Origin: Reyranella sp. CPCC 100927 | GTDB lineage: Bacteria; Pseudomonadota; Alphaproteobacteria; Reyranellales; Reyranellaceae | Direction of reading: 5' to 3' | Assembly: GCF_007859315.1 (NCBI RefSeq) | Contig: NZ_VOHA01000006.1 | Span: forward strand, 362,651-426,650 | DNA: 64,000 nt | In this document: one piece after another, positions 8,437 to 17,207 of the stretch | Layout: each line of letters begins with the position of its first letter | How positions within the stretch are numbered: the stretch's first letter is position 1 | Made by a program: the position numbers and the translations under genes | Notes under the pieces: model-generated | The model's input: only the letters and a program-made list of their open reading frames with translations | What the model was told of the DNA's origin: nothing | The model's database searches: none

Positions 8437-9138
8437 TCAGGGCAGGTCGAACAGCAGGACTTCCGTGCCCGCTGTCGTGGCCGCGATCGCGATAGACGTT
8501 TCGCCGCTCACCGCAGCGCCATCACCGGTGCGCAGCGCCGTGCCGTTGACCGCGACGGCACCACGCGCGACCTGCACCCAGGCGCGGCGTCCGGCAGGCA
8601 GCTCGAGCACCGCCTGCTCGCCGGTATCGAGGACCGAGGCGTAGAGGCGTGCGTCCTGGTGGATCACGACCGAGCCGTCAGCGCCGTCCGGCGAGGCAAC
8701 CAGGCGCAGGCGGCCGCGCTTCTCATCGGCGGGGAATGCCTTCTGGTCGTAGCGCGGCTTCAACCCGTCGCGATCCGGGATGATCCAGATCTGCAGGAAA
8801 TGGACGGGATCGTCCTTGGAGTGATTGAACTCGCTGTGGCGGATACCGGTGCCGGCCGACATCACCTGCACGTCGCCGGGCCGGATCACCGAGCCGGTGC
8901 CCAGGCTGTCCTTGTGCTCCAGCGCGCCCTCCAGGACGTAGGAGATGATCTCCATGTCGCGGTGGCCATGGGTGTCGAAGCCGGCGCCGGCGCGCACGCG
9001 ATCCTCGTTGATCACGCGCAGGGGGCCGAAGCCCATGTGCTGCGGGTCATGATAATGACCGAACGAGAAGGTGTGCTGGCTGTTGAGCCAGCCAAAATTG
9101 GCAATCCCGCGGTCTTCGGCCTGTCTGACGGAGATCAT
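8437..9138 (-). CDS. Pirin family cupin protein
   Basis: This 233-residue bicupin of the pirin family starts with the typical MISVRQAEDRG. The metal-site residues are visible in FDTHGHRDMEIISYVLEG and MSAGTGIRHSEFNHS. Bacterial pirins bind Fe or Ni; some oxidise flavonols such as quercetin and others modulate enzymes, so the role here is open. A start at 9153 is also in frame, but ATG 9138 has AGGAGG 9 bases upstream and is preferred. It is first in a six-gene minus-strand operon and diverges from the LysR gene at 9251, with palindromes between them. Confidence 0.93.
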   Translation of the reverse strand: MISVRQAEDRGIANFGWLNSQHTFSFGHYHDPQHMGFGPLRVINEDRVRAGAGFDTHGHRDMEIISYVLEGALEHKDSLGTGSVIRPGDVQVMSAGTGIRHSEFNHSKDDPVHFLQIWIIPDRDGLKPRYDQKAFPADEKRGRLRLVASPDGADGSVVIHQDARLYASVLDTGEQAVLELPAGRRAWVQVARGAVAVNGTALRTGDGAAVSGETSIAIAATTAGTEVLLFDLP

Positions 9139-9189
9139 GGCGTCCTCCTGCATTTGGTGGTGCCACTATCCATCCGTATCGATTTGCAG

Positions 9190-9206
9190 ACAATTATGTA
9201 AATTGT
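9190..9206. promoter_or_regulatory. Palindromic operator candidate for the LysR regulator
   Basis: ACAATT-ATGTA-AATTGT is a perfect 6-base dyad with a 5-base spacer in the 112-bp AT-rich gap between the divergent pirin and LysR genes. Size and position fit a LysR-type recognition site. A second short palindrome, TTGTCGACAA at 9225-9234, lies just upstream of the LysR start and could be the activation or autoregulatory half. Confidence 0.55.
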
Positions 9207-9250
9207 GGTATCAGTGTCTCTGATTTGTCGACAATAGGCCAGCGCAACCC

Positions 9251-10159
9251 ATGGATAAACTCACGTCGATCCGGGCCTTCACCAAGGTCATCCAGCACGG
9301 CGGCTTCGCCACTGCAGCGCGCGATATGCGGCTGTCGCGCTCGGCGGTCAGCAAGTATGTGATCGAGCTCGAACAGTCGTTGGGCGTTCAGCTGCTCAGC
9401 CGCACGACACGCACGGTGAGTCCCACCGTGAACGGCCTGGCCTACTACGAGCGCTGCCTCGCCATCCTGGCCGATCTCGACGAGGCCGACCAGGCGGTCA
9501 GCAGCGCCCAGGCGGCGCCGGTCGGCCTGCTGCATGTCAACGCGCCGATGTCGTTCGGAACGCTGCATCTCGCCGGCTGCATCGCGGCGTTCATGGCCGA
9601 GCACCCCAAGCTGCAGATCCAGCTGATCCTCAGCGACGAGCAGGTCGATCCGGTGCAAGGCGGTTTCGATGTGACGCTGCGGATTGCCGACCTGCCGTCA
9701 TCGAGCCTGGTCGGCCGCAAGCTCGCGCCGGCGCGTCGCGTGGTTTGCGCTTCACCTGACTATCTCAAGCAGCACGGCGCGCCGGTGCGGCCGGAGGATC
9801 TGCGCCAGCATGCCTGCCTGAGCTACGGCCACCTCGCCACCGGCAACCAATGGAAGCTGACGGGCGCCGACGGCGATCACTGGATCGCCGTGCCGTGGAC
9901 GCTGTGTACCAACAATGCCGAGGTGCTGCGGGATGCGGCGGTGGCTGGACAGGGCGTGGCGTTGCTGCCGACCTTCATCGCCGGTGCGGAGCTGCAGAAC
10001 GGGCGGCTCGTCAGCGTGCTGGCAGACTACGCGGCGCCGGAGCTTTTTCTCTATGCGCTCTATCCGCCGACGCGGCACCTGTCGGCCAAGGTCAGAGTCT
10101 TCATCGATTTCCTGGCCTCACGCTTCGGCGGACGGCCGTACTGGGATCTGGTCGAGTAG
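9251..10159 (+). CDS. LysR-type transcriptional regulator
   Basis: This 302-residue LTTR has an N-terminal winged helix-turn-helix at residues 1-60 (IRAFTKVIQHGGFATAARDM, then SAVSKYVIELEQSLGVQLL) and a substrate-binding effector domain from about residue 88 to 295. It is of the AaeR/DmlR-like group by the wording of its effector domain (QLILSDEQVDPVQGGFDVTL). It is divergent from the pirin operon and most likely controls it in response to the substrate of that pathway, with autorepression through the palindromes at 9190-9234. The effector is not known. Confidence 0.93.
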   Translation: MDKLTSIRAFTKVIQHGGFATAARDMRLSRSAVSKYVIELEQSLGVQLLSRTTRTVSPTVNGLAYYERCLAILADLDEADQAVSSAQAAPVGLLHVNAPMSFGTLHLAGCIAAFMAEHPKLQIQLILSDEQVDPVQGGFDVTLRIADLPSSSLVGRKLAPARRVVCASPDYLKQHGAPVRPEDLRQHACLSYGHLATGNQWKLTGADGDHWIAVPWTLCTNNAEVLRDAAVAGQGVALLPTFIAGAELQNGRLVSVLADYAAPELFLYALYPPTRHLSAKVRVFIDFLASRFGGRPYWDLVE

Positions 10160-10161
10160 CC

Positions 10162-10665
10162 TCAGCCGCCCTTCCTGAGAAACACATAGTCGGCCGCGTA
10201 GGGCACGCTTTGAAAGGCGCCGGCTGAGTCACAGGCGCCCTCGAGGGCGCCGCCCTTGGTGTTGATCCGCTGGATTGTCGTGATGCCGGTGAGCCCGCCG
10301 GACCCGCGCTGCGCGGTCACCTCGAGCCGCAGCAGCGGGATGTCCCTGGCGGTGGCCCCGGGTGCACGGCCGGCGGCCTTGGCGGTGACGATGCTGCCGT
10401 CGGCCAGCTCCCAGCTCGGGCCGGCATAGTGGCGCCCGACGGTCTTGCCATCGAGAAGCAGCGTCGCGATCGGTTCACGGAACTGCCAGACCAGCTTGCC
10501 GCCGGCGTCTGCCTTGCAGTCGTAGATCTGCGCGCCTTCGGCATGGATCGTGGTCACCGGCGACTCGCCCGGTGCGGCGATCGCTTCAGGTATCTGCGCG
10601 CGTACAGCCGACCCGGGGACGAGAAGCACGACGACAGCAGCAAGCCATGGCAGGTTCGTTCTCAT
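10162..10665 (-). CDS. DUF3455 family secreted protein
   Basis: This 167-residue protein has a clear signal peptide (LPWLAAVVVLLVPGSAVRAQ). The body carries DUF3455 features: GAQIYDCKADAGGKLVWQFR, then LLLDGKTVGRHYAGPSWEL, and a C-terminal PYAADYVFLRKG. Family members are found in bacteria and fungi and have no assigned activity. The start at 10665 has GAGGGAGG upstream; a longer in-frame start at 10704 would disrupt the signal peptide. Its stop lies 2 bases past the convergent LysR stop. It is probably a single-gene unit. Confidence 0.88.
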   Translation of the reverse strand: MRTNLPWLAAVVVLLVPGSAVRAQIPEAIAAPGESPVTTIHAEGAQIYDCKADAGGKLVWQFREPIATLLLDGKTVGRHYAGPSWELADGSIVTAKAAGRAPGATARDIPLLRLEVTAQRGSGGLTGITTIQRINTKGGALEGACDSAGAFQSVPYAADYVFLRKGG

Positions 10666-10732
10666 CGGTGCCTCCCTCGCATAGAAGGGAACACGACGGG
10701 GCACCGTTCATTCCACATCCAACGCTTGCGCG

Positions 10733-11950
10733 TCACGCAAGCGCTGCGGTGCGCCGGCTCTGCCGTGCCAGCAGCCACCAGCCGATGGCGGCGTTGAGGA
10801 TGTTCCAGGCGATGCCGTTGAGAAAGGCGAGGCGGTACGAGCCGGTCATGTCGAACAGCACGCCGCCCATCCAGCCGCCCAGCGCCATGCCGACGATGGT
10901 CGATGACATGGCGATGCCGACCCGCAACCCCGCTTCCTTGGGTGGAAAATACTCGCGCACGATCATGGCGTAGCTCGGCACCAGCCCGCCCTGGAACAGG
11001 CCGAAGAGCGCCGAGACGATGTAGAGCGAGGTGAGCGAGTCCGACACCGTGTAGAACACCAGTGCCACGGTCTGCAGCACCGAGCCCAGCAGCATGGTCA
11101 CGACACCGCCGAAGCGATCGGAGATCCAGCCCGAGGCGATGCGGCTGATGATGCCGAAGCCCAGCATCAGCGACAGCATCTCGGCGCCGCGCGCCACGCC
11201 GTAGCCGAGGTCGGCGCAGTAGGCCACGATGTGGACCTGCGGCATCGACATCGCCACGCAGCAGGCCAGCCCGGCGACGGCGATCAGCCCCTGCAGGGCG
11301 TTGGGCGACAGCCCGACCGAGCGTTGCGGCACGGGCGCGATGCTGCCGGCGTTGTCATCGGCATGGAACGGCGGCGGGCGACGCAGCGCCAGCGCCAGCG
11401 GCAGCATGGTCACCAGGCAGATAACGGCGGCGCCGAAATAGGTGGTGCGCCAGCCATGATCACGGATGGCCCATTCGATCAGCGGCGGCCAGATCGTGCC
11501 GGCGAGATAGTTGCCCGAGGCGCAGATCGCGACGGCAACCCCGCGACGCTTCTCGAACCAGTGCGAGGTGTCGGCGACCAGCGGCGCGAACGTTGCGGCG
11601 GCACCGAAGCCGATCAGCAGTCCTTGCGCTGCGGCGAACCAGCCGACAGAGGGCGCCAGTCCGGCGGCGCCGAAACCCAGGACCAGCAACAAGGTGCTGA
11701 TGGCCACGGTGGGCGAGATGCCCTTGGTGTCGGCGAGCCAGCCCATCGCGATGCCGCCGGCGCAGAAACCGAGCATGGTCGTCGTATAGGCGAAGGACAC
11801 CTCGGCGCGCGAGACACCGAAGTCGGTCTGCACCACGGGCAGCGCGACCACGATGCACCACATGCCGATGCCGCCGAAGGTACTGAGCATCAGGCTGGCG
11901 AACAGCCGGCCCCACGCATACCCGGAATCAACGCCACCCGTTTGTTGCAT
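10733..11950 (-). CDS. MFS transporter, oxalate/formate antiporter-like
   Basis: This 405-residue inner-membrane carrier has about 12 predicted helices. Major-facilitator signatures include GFCAGGIAMGWLADTKG between helices 2 and 3, and the SRIASGWISDRFGG repeat in the second half. The layout SYAMIVREYFPPKEAGLRVG resembles the monocarboxylate/oxalate-formate group. A carboxylate substrate is therefore likely but not shown. It lies between DUF3455 and a TauD-type dioxygenase on the same strand, with 120 bp before the dioxygenase stop, so joint transcription with the dioxygenase is possible. Confidence 0.88.
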   Translation of the reverse strand: MQQTGGVDSGYAWGRLFASLMLSTFGGIGMWCIVVALPVVQTDFGVSRAEVSFAYTTTMLGFCAGGIAMGWLADTKGISPTVAISTLLLVLGFGAAGLAPSVGWFAAAQGLLIGFGAAATFAPLVADTSHWFEKRRGVAVAICASGNYLAGTIWPPLIEWAIRDHGWRTTYFGAAVICLVTMLPLALALRRPPPFHADDNAGSIAPVPQRSVGLSPNALQGLIAVAGLACCVAMSMPQVHIVAYCADLGYGVARGAEMLSLMLGFGIISRIASGWISDRFGGVVTMLLGSVLQTVALVFYTVSDSLTSLYIVSALFGLFQGGLVPSYAMIVREYFPPKEAGLRVGIAMSSTIVGMALGGWMGGVLFDMTGSYRLAFLNGIAWNILNAAIGWWLLARQSRRTAALA

Positions 11951-12070
11951 TTCCTTCCCCGGTCACCGGCCGCGACTCGACGGCGCGGACCGAGCCTACC
12001 TAGACGGCAGAACCGGCACCGAAACCAGAGCCAAATTGTCTCCATATTGTCCCGAAATGGTCGGCGAGGC

Positions 12071-12928
12071 TCAGCCCAGTGACGCTTCGCTTACCGGATC
12101 GCCCGCGATGCGGCTGTGCCACATCACGCGCGGTTTGGTCATGTCCCACGGTGTGGCACGGTGCAGCAGGCATCGGTTGTCCCAGACCACGGCGTCACCC
12201 GCGGTCCACTGATGGTGGTAGATGCGCGGCGGCTGGCAGGCGAAATCCACGAGCGACTCGAGGAACTGCGTCGACTCCGCGACATCCATGCCCGGTATGT
12301 TGTGGGCGTGGCGCCCGATCAGCAGCGACTTGCGACCGGTCTCGGGATGCACCTTCACCAGCGGGCGCCGCGGCACCGGGCCGTCATGGAAGCCGTAGCC
12401 GCTGTAATCGCTGCCCCGCTTGGGCTGGTGGCCGAGCTTGGCCTGGCTGTAGTAGAGCGAATGATACGCCGTCAGGCTTTCGACCCGGACGCGACGCGCC
12501 GCATCGAGCGCATCATAGGCGGCGCGCATGTCGGCCCAACCGGTCCGACCGCCCTCGCCGGGCACGACTTCAGCACTGAAGACGGCGCCCTTGGCCTGCA
12601 CCGGCATGTACGTGCTGTCGGCGTGCCAGCCCATGTTGCCCTTCAGCACCTTCACGACGTCATCGTTGTCGGCCTCGATGCGGATGGTGCCGTCGGCCTT
12701 GACGTTGCTGATCGGCGCCATCTCGAATTCGAGCGGACCGAAGCGCTTGGCGAACGCGATCTGTTCGGCGCGGCTCAGGAACTGGCCGGGAAAGATCAGC
12801 AGGGCATATTCCAGCCACGCGGCGTGCAGATCGCGCCATGTCGCATCGTCGATCCGGGTTACCTTCACGCCGGTGACGACGGCGCCGAACGTGGCGTCGA
12901 GTGGCGCGATATCGAACATGCGGGCCAT
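12071..12928 (-). CDS. TauD/TfdA-family Fe(II)/2-oxoglutarate dioxygenase
   Basis: This 285-residue cytoplasmic oxygenase has the facial-triad HxD at H102 and D104 (NMGWHADSTYMPV), the distal histidine at about H256 in LLHRATPWD, and the 2-oxoglutarate-binding arginine in KPRVMWHSR. The family hydroxylates taurine, phenoxyacetates and related acids with succinate and CO2 release; the wording here is nearer the TfdA-like branch. The frame is open to 13228, but ATG 12928 has GGGAGG upstream and begins the conserved fold, so it is the start. The neighbouring MFS carrier may import the substrate. Confidence 0.9.
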   Translation of the reverse strand: MARMFDIAPLDATFGAVVTGVKVTRIDDATWRDLHAAWLEYALLIFPGQFLSRAEQIAFAKRFGPLEFEMAPISNVKADGTIRIEADNDDVVKVLKGNMGWHADSTYMPVQAKGAVFSAEVVPGEGGRTGWADMRAAYDALDAARRVRVESLTAYHSLYYSQAKLGHQPKRGSDYSGYGFHDGPVPRRPLVKVHPETGRKSLLIGRHAHNIPGMDVAESTQFLESLVDFACQPPRIYHHQWTAGDAVVWDNRCLLHRATPWDMTKPRVMWHSRIAGDPVSEASLG

Positions 12929-13050
12929 GCCGTTCCTCCCGTGAGCGAGCGATGCATCCAAGGAGCCAGGGTTCAGTATAGCGTACCATCCACTGCTTGC
13001 CCTGGCGCGATCGTGAATGGCACGGTTGCGTTCTCTTGGGGGAGTACCTG

Positions 13051-14373
13051 ATGGCGTCGCCCTACCGGATGACCTACGGCGCAGCCGCCGGCGAGCGCGT
13101 GCTGCCTTTCGTTGTCGGCGTGATCGGTGACCTCGCGGGACAGGGCCAGCGCACCGGCGGTGACACGGGCGGTTTCGTCGATATCGATCGCGCGCGCTTC
13201 GACGCGGTAATGGCGACGCTGGCGCCACGGCTTCAGCTCAGTCTGCCTGACGCGGCGGGCGCTGCCGTCGACGTGTCGCTGATGTTCACCTGCCTGGATG
13301 ATTTTACGGCGGAGCGCCTCCAGCGGAACGTGCCGCAGTCCCTGTCGGCTGCGGTCCTGACGCATCCGGACGTCGTGCGTCTGGCGCGAACCTGGCGTGG
13401 CCTGCATCATCTCGTTTCGATCGCCGGCTCCCATCCGCTGATGCGGATTCGCGTGCTGGATTGCTCAAGGTCGGCGCTCGACCACCTTCTGGACGCCGAC
13501 GCCGGGGTCGAAGGCGCGGCGTTGTTCAGGCACGTGTTCGACGAACCATACGGCCGCGCGGACGGCGAGCCGTTTGCGCTTCTTGTCGTCGATATCGACG
13601 TCGCCGCAGAAGACACCGCGCTAATCAAGCGGCTGGGCGCCGTCGCGGCGGATTGCTTTGCGCCGGTGCTGTTGCCCGCGGCGCCGGCGCTGCCGGCAAG
13701 GCTCGGGGGAACAGACGATCACGCGGCGTGGCAAGCGCTGCGCGATGGCCATGCCGCGAATTTCACCGTGGTGATCGACGACAGGACGGATGGTCCCGTC
13801 GCGGGCCCCTATATTGTGGCCGGGCGGCTCGCTGCTGCGTTCGCGCGCGATGAATGGGCGGCATCGTTCATGGATCCAGCGTGGGACGGCGCCGGCGGCG
13901 AGAAAGGCGCCGTGCTGGCATCGCACGGGATACTACCGATCATCCATCGCGATGGTGACGCTGTCCTGGCCAATGCAACGACCCTGCGACGGTCGCGGGA
14001 GGTGCCGCCGCCGTTTGCCGCCTTTGAGCGGACCCGTTCAACGCTGCCACCGGTGCTGGGTGGCTCGCGGATCATGCACTACCTGCTGATGCAGCATCGC
14101 GTGGCGGTGGCCGGTGCTTCCGGCGGCGCCGTCGACCCCGCGGCGTGGTACGGCGATCTCGAACGCCGCCTGCTCGCGTGGCTGATGGCCTATGTCAAGC
14201 AACGGCCGGCGCGCGTACCGTTGCATGATGCGCTGGTTCGACTGACGCGGGACCGCGAGCACCCTGACCGTTGGTGGCTTGCGGCCTTCCTGACGCCGGC
14301 CTGGGACGGCGGCGGTGCACTCACGACCTCGGAGCGTTTCGAGATCCGGTTGCCGCCGCTGCCGCGCGCATGA
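13051..14373 (+). CDS. Compact TssB-TssC (type VI sheath) fusion-like protein
   Basis: This 440-residue protein stands outside any recognisable secretion cluster. Residues 10-110 follow the small sheath subunit TssB/VipA: PFVVGVIGDLAG, FVDIDRARFDAVMATLAPRL, then MFTCLDDFTAERL. From about residue 125 it follows the large subunit TssC/VipB: RTWRGLHHLVSIAG, RIRVLDCS, GAALFRHVFDEPYG, EPFALLVVDIDV, and a C-terminal segment GSRIMHYLLMQHRVAVAG then LLAWLMAYVKQRPA, ending IRLPPLPRA. Separate TssB and TssC together are about 650 residues, so this is strongly shortened. ATG 13051 follows TGGGGGAG. No TssK, TssE, TssF, ClpV, VgrG or Hcp is nearby. Function is unknown: a degenerate or repurposed sheath protein is inferred. 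Confidence 0.75.
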   Translation: MASPYRMTYGAAAGERVLPFVVGVIGDLAGQGQRTGGDTGGFVDIDRARFDAVMATLAPRLQLSLPDAAGAAVDVSLMFTCLDDFTAERLQRNVPQSLSAAVLTHPDVVRLARTWRGLHHLVSIAGSHPLMRIRVLDCSRSALDHLLDADAGVEGAALFRHVFDEPYGRADGEPFALLVVDIDVAAEDTALIKRLGAVAADCFAPVLLPAAPALPARLGGTDDHAAWQALRDGHAANFTVVIDDRTDGPVAGPYIVAGRLAAAFARDEWAASFMDPAWDGAGGEKGAVLASHGILPIIHRDGDAVLANATTLRRSREVPPPFAAFERTRSTLPPVLGGSRIMHYLLMQHRVAVAGASGGAVDPAAWYGDLERRLLAWLMAYVKQRPARVPLHDALVRLTRDREHPDRWWLAAFLTPAWDGGGALTTSERFEIRLPPLPRA

Positions 14374-14386
14374 ACGGCGTGGGCGA

Positions 14387-15361
14387 TCAGCCCTTGGCCG
14401 CCTTCTGCTCTTCCAGCCGGTCGGTGGCCGGTGGCGGGGTGCGCGAGAGAGCCGTGATCTCGGCGTACAGTTCGGGCGTCATGCCCACCGTCACGGCGGC
14501 CAGGGAGTCGGCAAGCTGCGTGACGTTGCGGGCGCCGATGATCGGCGCCGTCACGGCCGGGTGTGCACTGACCCAGGCGATCGCGGTGCTGACGGGGTGC
14601 AGGCCGCGCTGTCGGCAGAACGCCACATACTTTTCCGCGACGTCAAACGCCCACGCCTCGCCATAACGCGCTTCGTACATCTTGTTGGTGTTCAGCCGGC
14701 CCGACGCCTGGCCGAGATACTTGCCGGACAGCAATCCGGCCGCCGCCGGGCTGTAGGGAATGACGCCGACGCCGTTGGCCGTGGCCATGGGCAGGATCTC
14801 GACCTCGGCCTGGCGTTTGACCAAGTTGTACATGGGCTGGATGACCTGCAGGCGCGCCCAGGCGTGATGCTCCTGGATGTCGAGCGCCCGCTGCGTCTGC
14901 CATGCCGACCAGTTGCTGACAGCGGGGTAGAGCACCTTGCCGGCGCGCACCACGTCCTCCAGGGCGCGCATGGACTCCTCGATCGGCGTCTGGCGGTCGA
15001 ACTGATGCAGGAACAGCACGTCGATGCGGTCGGTCTGCAGTCGCCGCAGGCTGGCCTCGACGGCGCGCACTACATGGCGCCGCGAACTGCCGCGGGCATT
15101 CACATCGCCGCTGGTCGGACCGAAGCACTTCGTGGTCAACACCAGGTCGTCGCGGTGATCCTTGGCCAGCCGGCCGAGAATCTCTTCGGACTTGCCGCTG
15201 TTGTACACATCAGCGCAGTCGAAGAAATTGATGCCGGCATCGCGGCAGGCCGCGTACATCGCCGCTGACGTGGGCTCATCGGCATCGCCGCCGAACGACA
15301 TGGTGCCGAAGCAAAGCTCGGAGACGGAAATGCCGGTGCGGCCAAGCAGCTTGGTCTTCAT
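14387..15361 (-). CDS. Aldo/keto reductase
   Basis: This 324-residue NADPH-dependent oxidoreductase has the AKR barrel. The catalytic tetrad is visible: Asp and Tyr in FDCADVYNSGKSE, Lys in LVLTTKCFG, and His in VLFLHQFD. The N-terminal LGRTGISVSELCFGTMSFGG and C-terminal cofactor segment APIIGARNVTQLADSL match the AKR11/YajO-like group. An alternative start at 15382 adds 7 residues (MKRWSAS); ATG 15361 is preferred because the conserved fold begins there. It converges on the sheath-like gene, whose stop is 13 bases away. Substrate unknown, probably a sugar or carbonyl compound. Confidence 0.92.
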   Translation of the reverse strand: MKTKLLGRTGISVSELCFGTMSFGGDADEPTSAAMYAACRDAGINFFDCADVYNSGKSEEILGRLAKDHRDDLVLTTKCFGPTSGDVNARGSSRRHVVRAVEASLRRLQTDRIDVLFLHQFDRQTPIEESMRALEDVVRAGKVLYPAVSNWSAWQTQRALDIQEHHAWARLQVIQPMYNLVKRQAEVEILPMATANGVGVIPYSPAAAGLLSGKYLGQASGRLNTNKMYEARYGEAWAFDVAEKYVAFCRQRGLHPVSTAIAWVSAHPAVTAPIIGARNVTQLADSLAAVTVGMTPELYAEITALSRTPPPATDRLEEQKAAKG

Positions 15362-15529
15362 CGATGCGCTCCAACGCTTCATCCCGGCCCATCACCATAC
15401 GGTGCCGCAACGCGCTCGCCGGGGGCCGCTCACATGATGGGTGTCCGTGGAGTATGAGACCTGGCCGAACTTTTGGGAAGCTTCTCGACCCTGCTGTCTG
15501 GTCTGGCGCCTGGTGGTTGCCGCTCCCTG

Positions 15530-16207
15530 TCAGGCTTCGATCTTGCATCCCTTCGCTACCAGAGCGGCGTCGACCCAACGCCTGTCGATGGTTCCGGCAT
15601 GGATGGCCGCAATCTCCTTCTCCTCCGCCGACTGTTTCATCTCGGCCGCCGCCAGGACCGCCTCGGCGTCGGCTGCCGGCACCGCCAGTACGCCATCCGC
15701 GTCGCCGATGATCAGGTCGCCCGGTTCGATCACCATGCCGGAAATGGCGATCGGCACGTTGATCTCGCCCGGTCCATCCTTGTAGGGGCCGCGATGGGTG
15801 ATGCCCGCCGCGTAGAGCGGCAGGTTGATGCGGCGGATCTCGTCGAGGTCGCGGACCGCGCCGTTGATCACGAAGCCGGCGACCCCGCGCGCCACGGCGA
15901 GGTAGAGCATGATCTCGCCCATCAGCGCCGTCGTCAGATCACCGCCGCCGTCGACGACGATGACATCGCCCGGTTCCGCCAGATCGATCGCCTTGTGCAG
16001 GAGAAGATTGTCGCCGGGTCGCGTCTTCACTGTCAGGGCAACACCGGCGAGCTTGCCGTTTCTGTGCAGCGGGCGCAGGGCGGGCCCGGCAGCCGCCATC
16101 CGCGACATGCAGTCACTGACATTGGCGACCGGCAAGGCGTGGAAGCGCTCCACCAGCGCCGCCTGGACCTTGCGGCGGCGCTTCATGATCCTGAAACCGA
16201 TTGTCAT
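15530..16207 (-). CDS. RraA-like family protein (aldolase/demethylmenaquinone-like fold)
   Basis: This 225-residue protein has the RraA/HMG-aldolase fold. Diagnostic segments are PVANVSDCMSRM, DLAEPGDVIVVDGGGD, and GVAGFVINGAVRDLDEI, whose Gly-x-x-Arg-Asp carries the residues used by class II 4-hydroxy-4-methyl-2-oxoglutarate and oxaloacetate-releasing aldolases. Many catabolic RraA-like proteins are metal-dependent aldolases rather than RNase E inhibitors. It follows the sugar-binding protein by 4 bases, so it belongs to the RbsABC-like operon and probably acts on a metabolite of the imported compound. Confidence 0.88.
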   Translation of the reverse strand: MTIGFRIMKRRRKVQAALVERFHALPVANVSDCMSRMAAAGPALRPLHRNGKLAGVALTVKTRPGDNLLLHKAIDLAEPGDVIVVDGGGDLTTALMGEIMLYLAVARGVAGFVINGAVRDLDEIRRINLPLYAAGITHRGPYKDGPGEINVPIAISGMVIEPGDLIIGDADGVLAVPAADAEAVLAAAEMKQSAEEKEIAAIHAGTIDRRWVDAALVAKGCKIEA

Positions 16208-16211
16208 CGGA

Positions 16212-17183
16212 TCACTTCCCGGCCGCGCTCGTCACGACCTTCTCCCAGTCGGGGCATTGCCGCTGGTCGAGCGGCACGTCGTAGGGCTGGTAACTGGTCT
16301 TGTCGATGATCGGCGTGCCGAGCACGATCTCCTTCGGCACCGGCTGGCGTTGGAGATGGCGGATGGCCGACATCACGCCCAGGCATCCCATCAGGAAGCC
16401 GTCATAGGCTGCCGTGGCCAGCATCTGCCCGCTCTTGACCGCCGCGATGCCCTCGGGATCGCCGTTCAGCCCGACGACCAGCGCCTTGCGGTTGGCGGCC
16501 CCCAGCGCCTCGATCACGCCGGTCGCCATCCCGTCATTCGCCACCATGATGCCGTCGATAACGGGATGCGCTTGCAGCAAATTCTCGGTCACCTGCAGGG
16601 CTTCCAGCCGCTGATAGTTGGCGGCCTGCGCGGCGATCAGCTTCACCTGGGGAAATTCCTTGATCGCATCCTTGAAGCCGCGCACCCGCTCGACGCTCGT
16701 CACGGCGCCTTTCACGCCCTCGATGATGACCACGTTGCCCTTGCCACCCATGGCGCGAAGCAGATAGCGTCCGGTCTCCAGCGCGATCTCATAGCTCGAG
16801 GCGCCGACATAGGTCACGAAGTCGCCTTCGGGGCTGCGGTCGTCGACATTGACGATGGGGATACCGGCCTTGTTGACCTTGCGCACGCCGGGGATCATGG
16901 CCTGGTAGTCTACCGGCGTGAAGAGGATCGCGTCCGGCCGCTTGATGATGGCGCTCTCGATCAACGACATCTGTTCGATGATGCTGTCGGGCCTGTTGGG
17001 AATGTAGTGGGTGATGGCGGCGTTCATCTTCCTGGCCGCGGCGTTGGTGCCGGCGCGCACGACCTGATGGAAAGGCGCGACCTGGTTCTTGGTGAAGACC
17101 GCGATCTGCTCGCCGTCGGCCAGCGCCTGCGTTGTTGCGCTGGTGGCGGCAACGATCGCAAAAAGCTGCAGTATCCTTCTCAT
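16212..17183 (-). CDS. Ribose-type ABC periplasmic sugar-binding protein
   Basis: This 323-residue exported protein of the RbsB/Peripla_BP_4 family has a signal peptide ending near TQALA-DG. Family segments include APFHQVVRAGTNAAARKM, DAILFTPVDYQAM, IPIVNVDDRS and GIMVANDGMATGVIEALG. The ligand is expected to be a sugar or polyol. It lies after two permeases and an ATPase and before RraA in a contiguous minus-strand operon; the 24-base gap to the permease stop and 4-base gap to RraA support one transcript. Confidence 0.93.
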   Translation of the reverse strand: MRRILQLFAIVAATSATTQALADGEQIAVFTKNQVAPFHQVVRAGTNAAARKMNAAITHYIPNRPDSIIEQMSLIESAIIKRPDAILFTPVDYQAMIPGVRKVNKAGIPIVNVDDRSPEGDFVTYVGASSYEIALETGRYLLRAMGGKGNVVIIEGVKGAVTSVERVRGFKDAIKEFPQVKLIAAQAANYQRLEALQVTENLLQAHPVIDGIMVANDGMATGVIEALGAANRKALVVGLNGDPEGIAAVKSGQMLATAAYDGFLMGCLGVMSAIRHLQRQPVPKEIVLGTPIIDKTSYQPYDVPLDQRQCPDWEKVVTSAAGK

Positions 17184-17207
17184 GTCGTCTCGTCTCCCTG
17201 GATTGGG

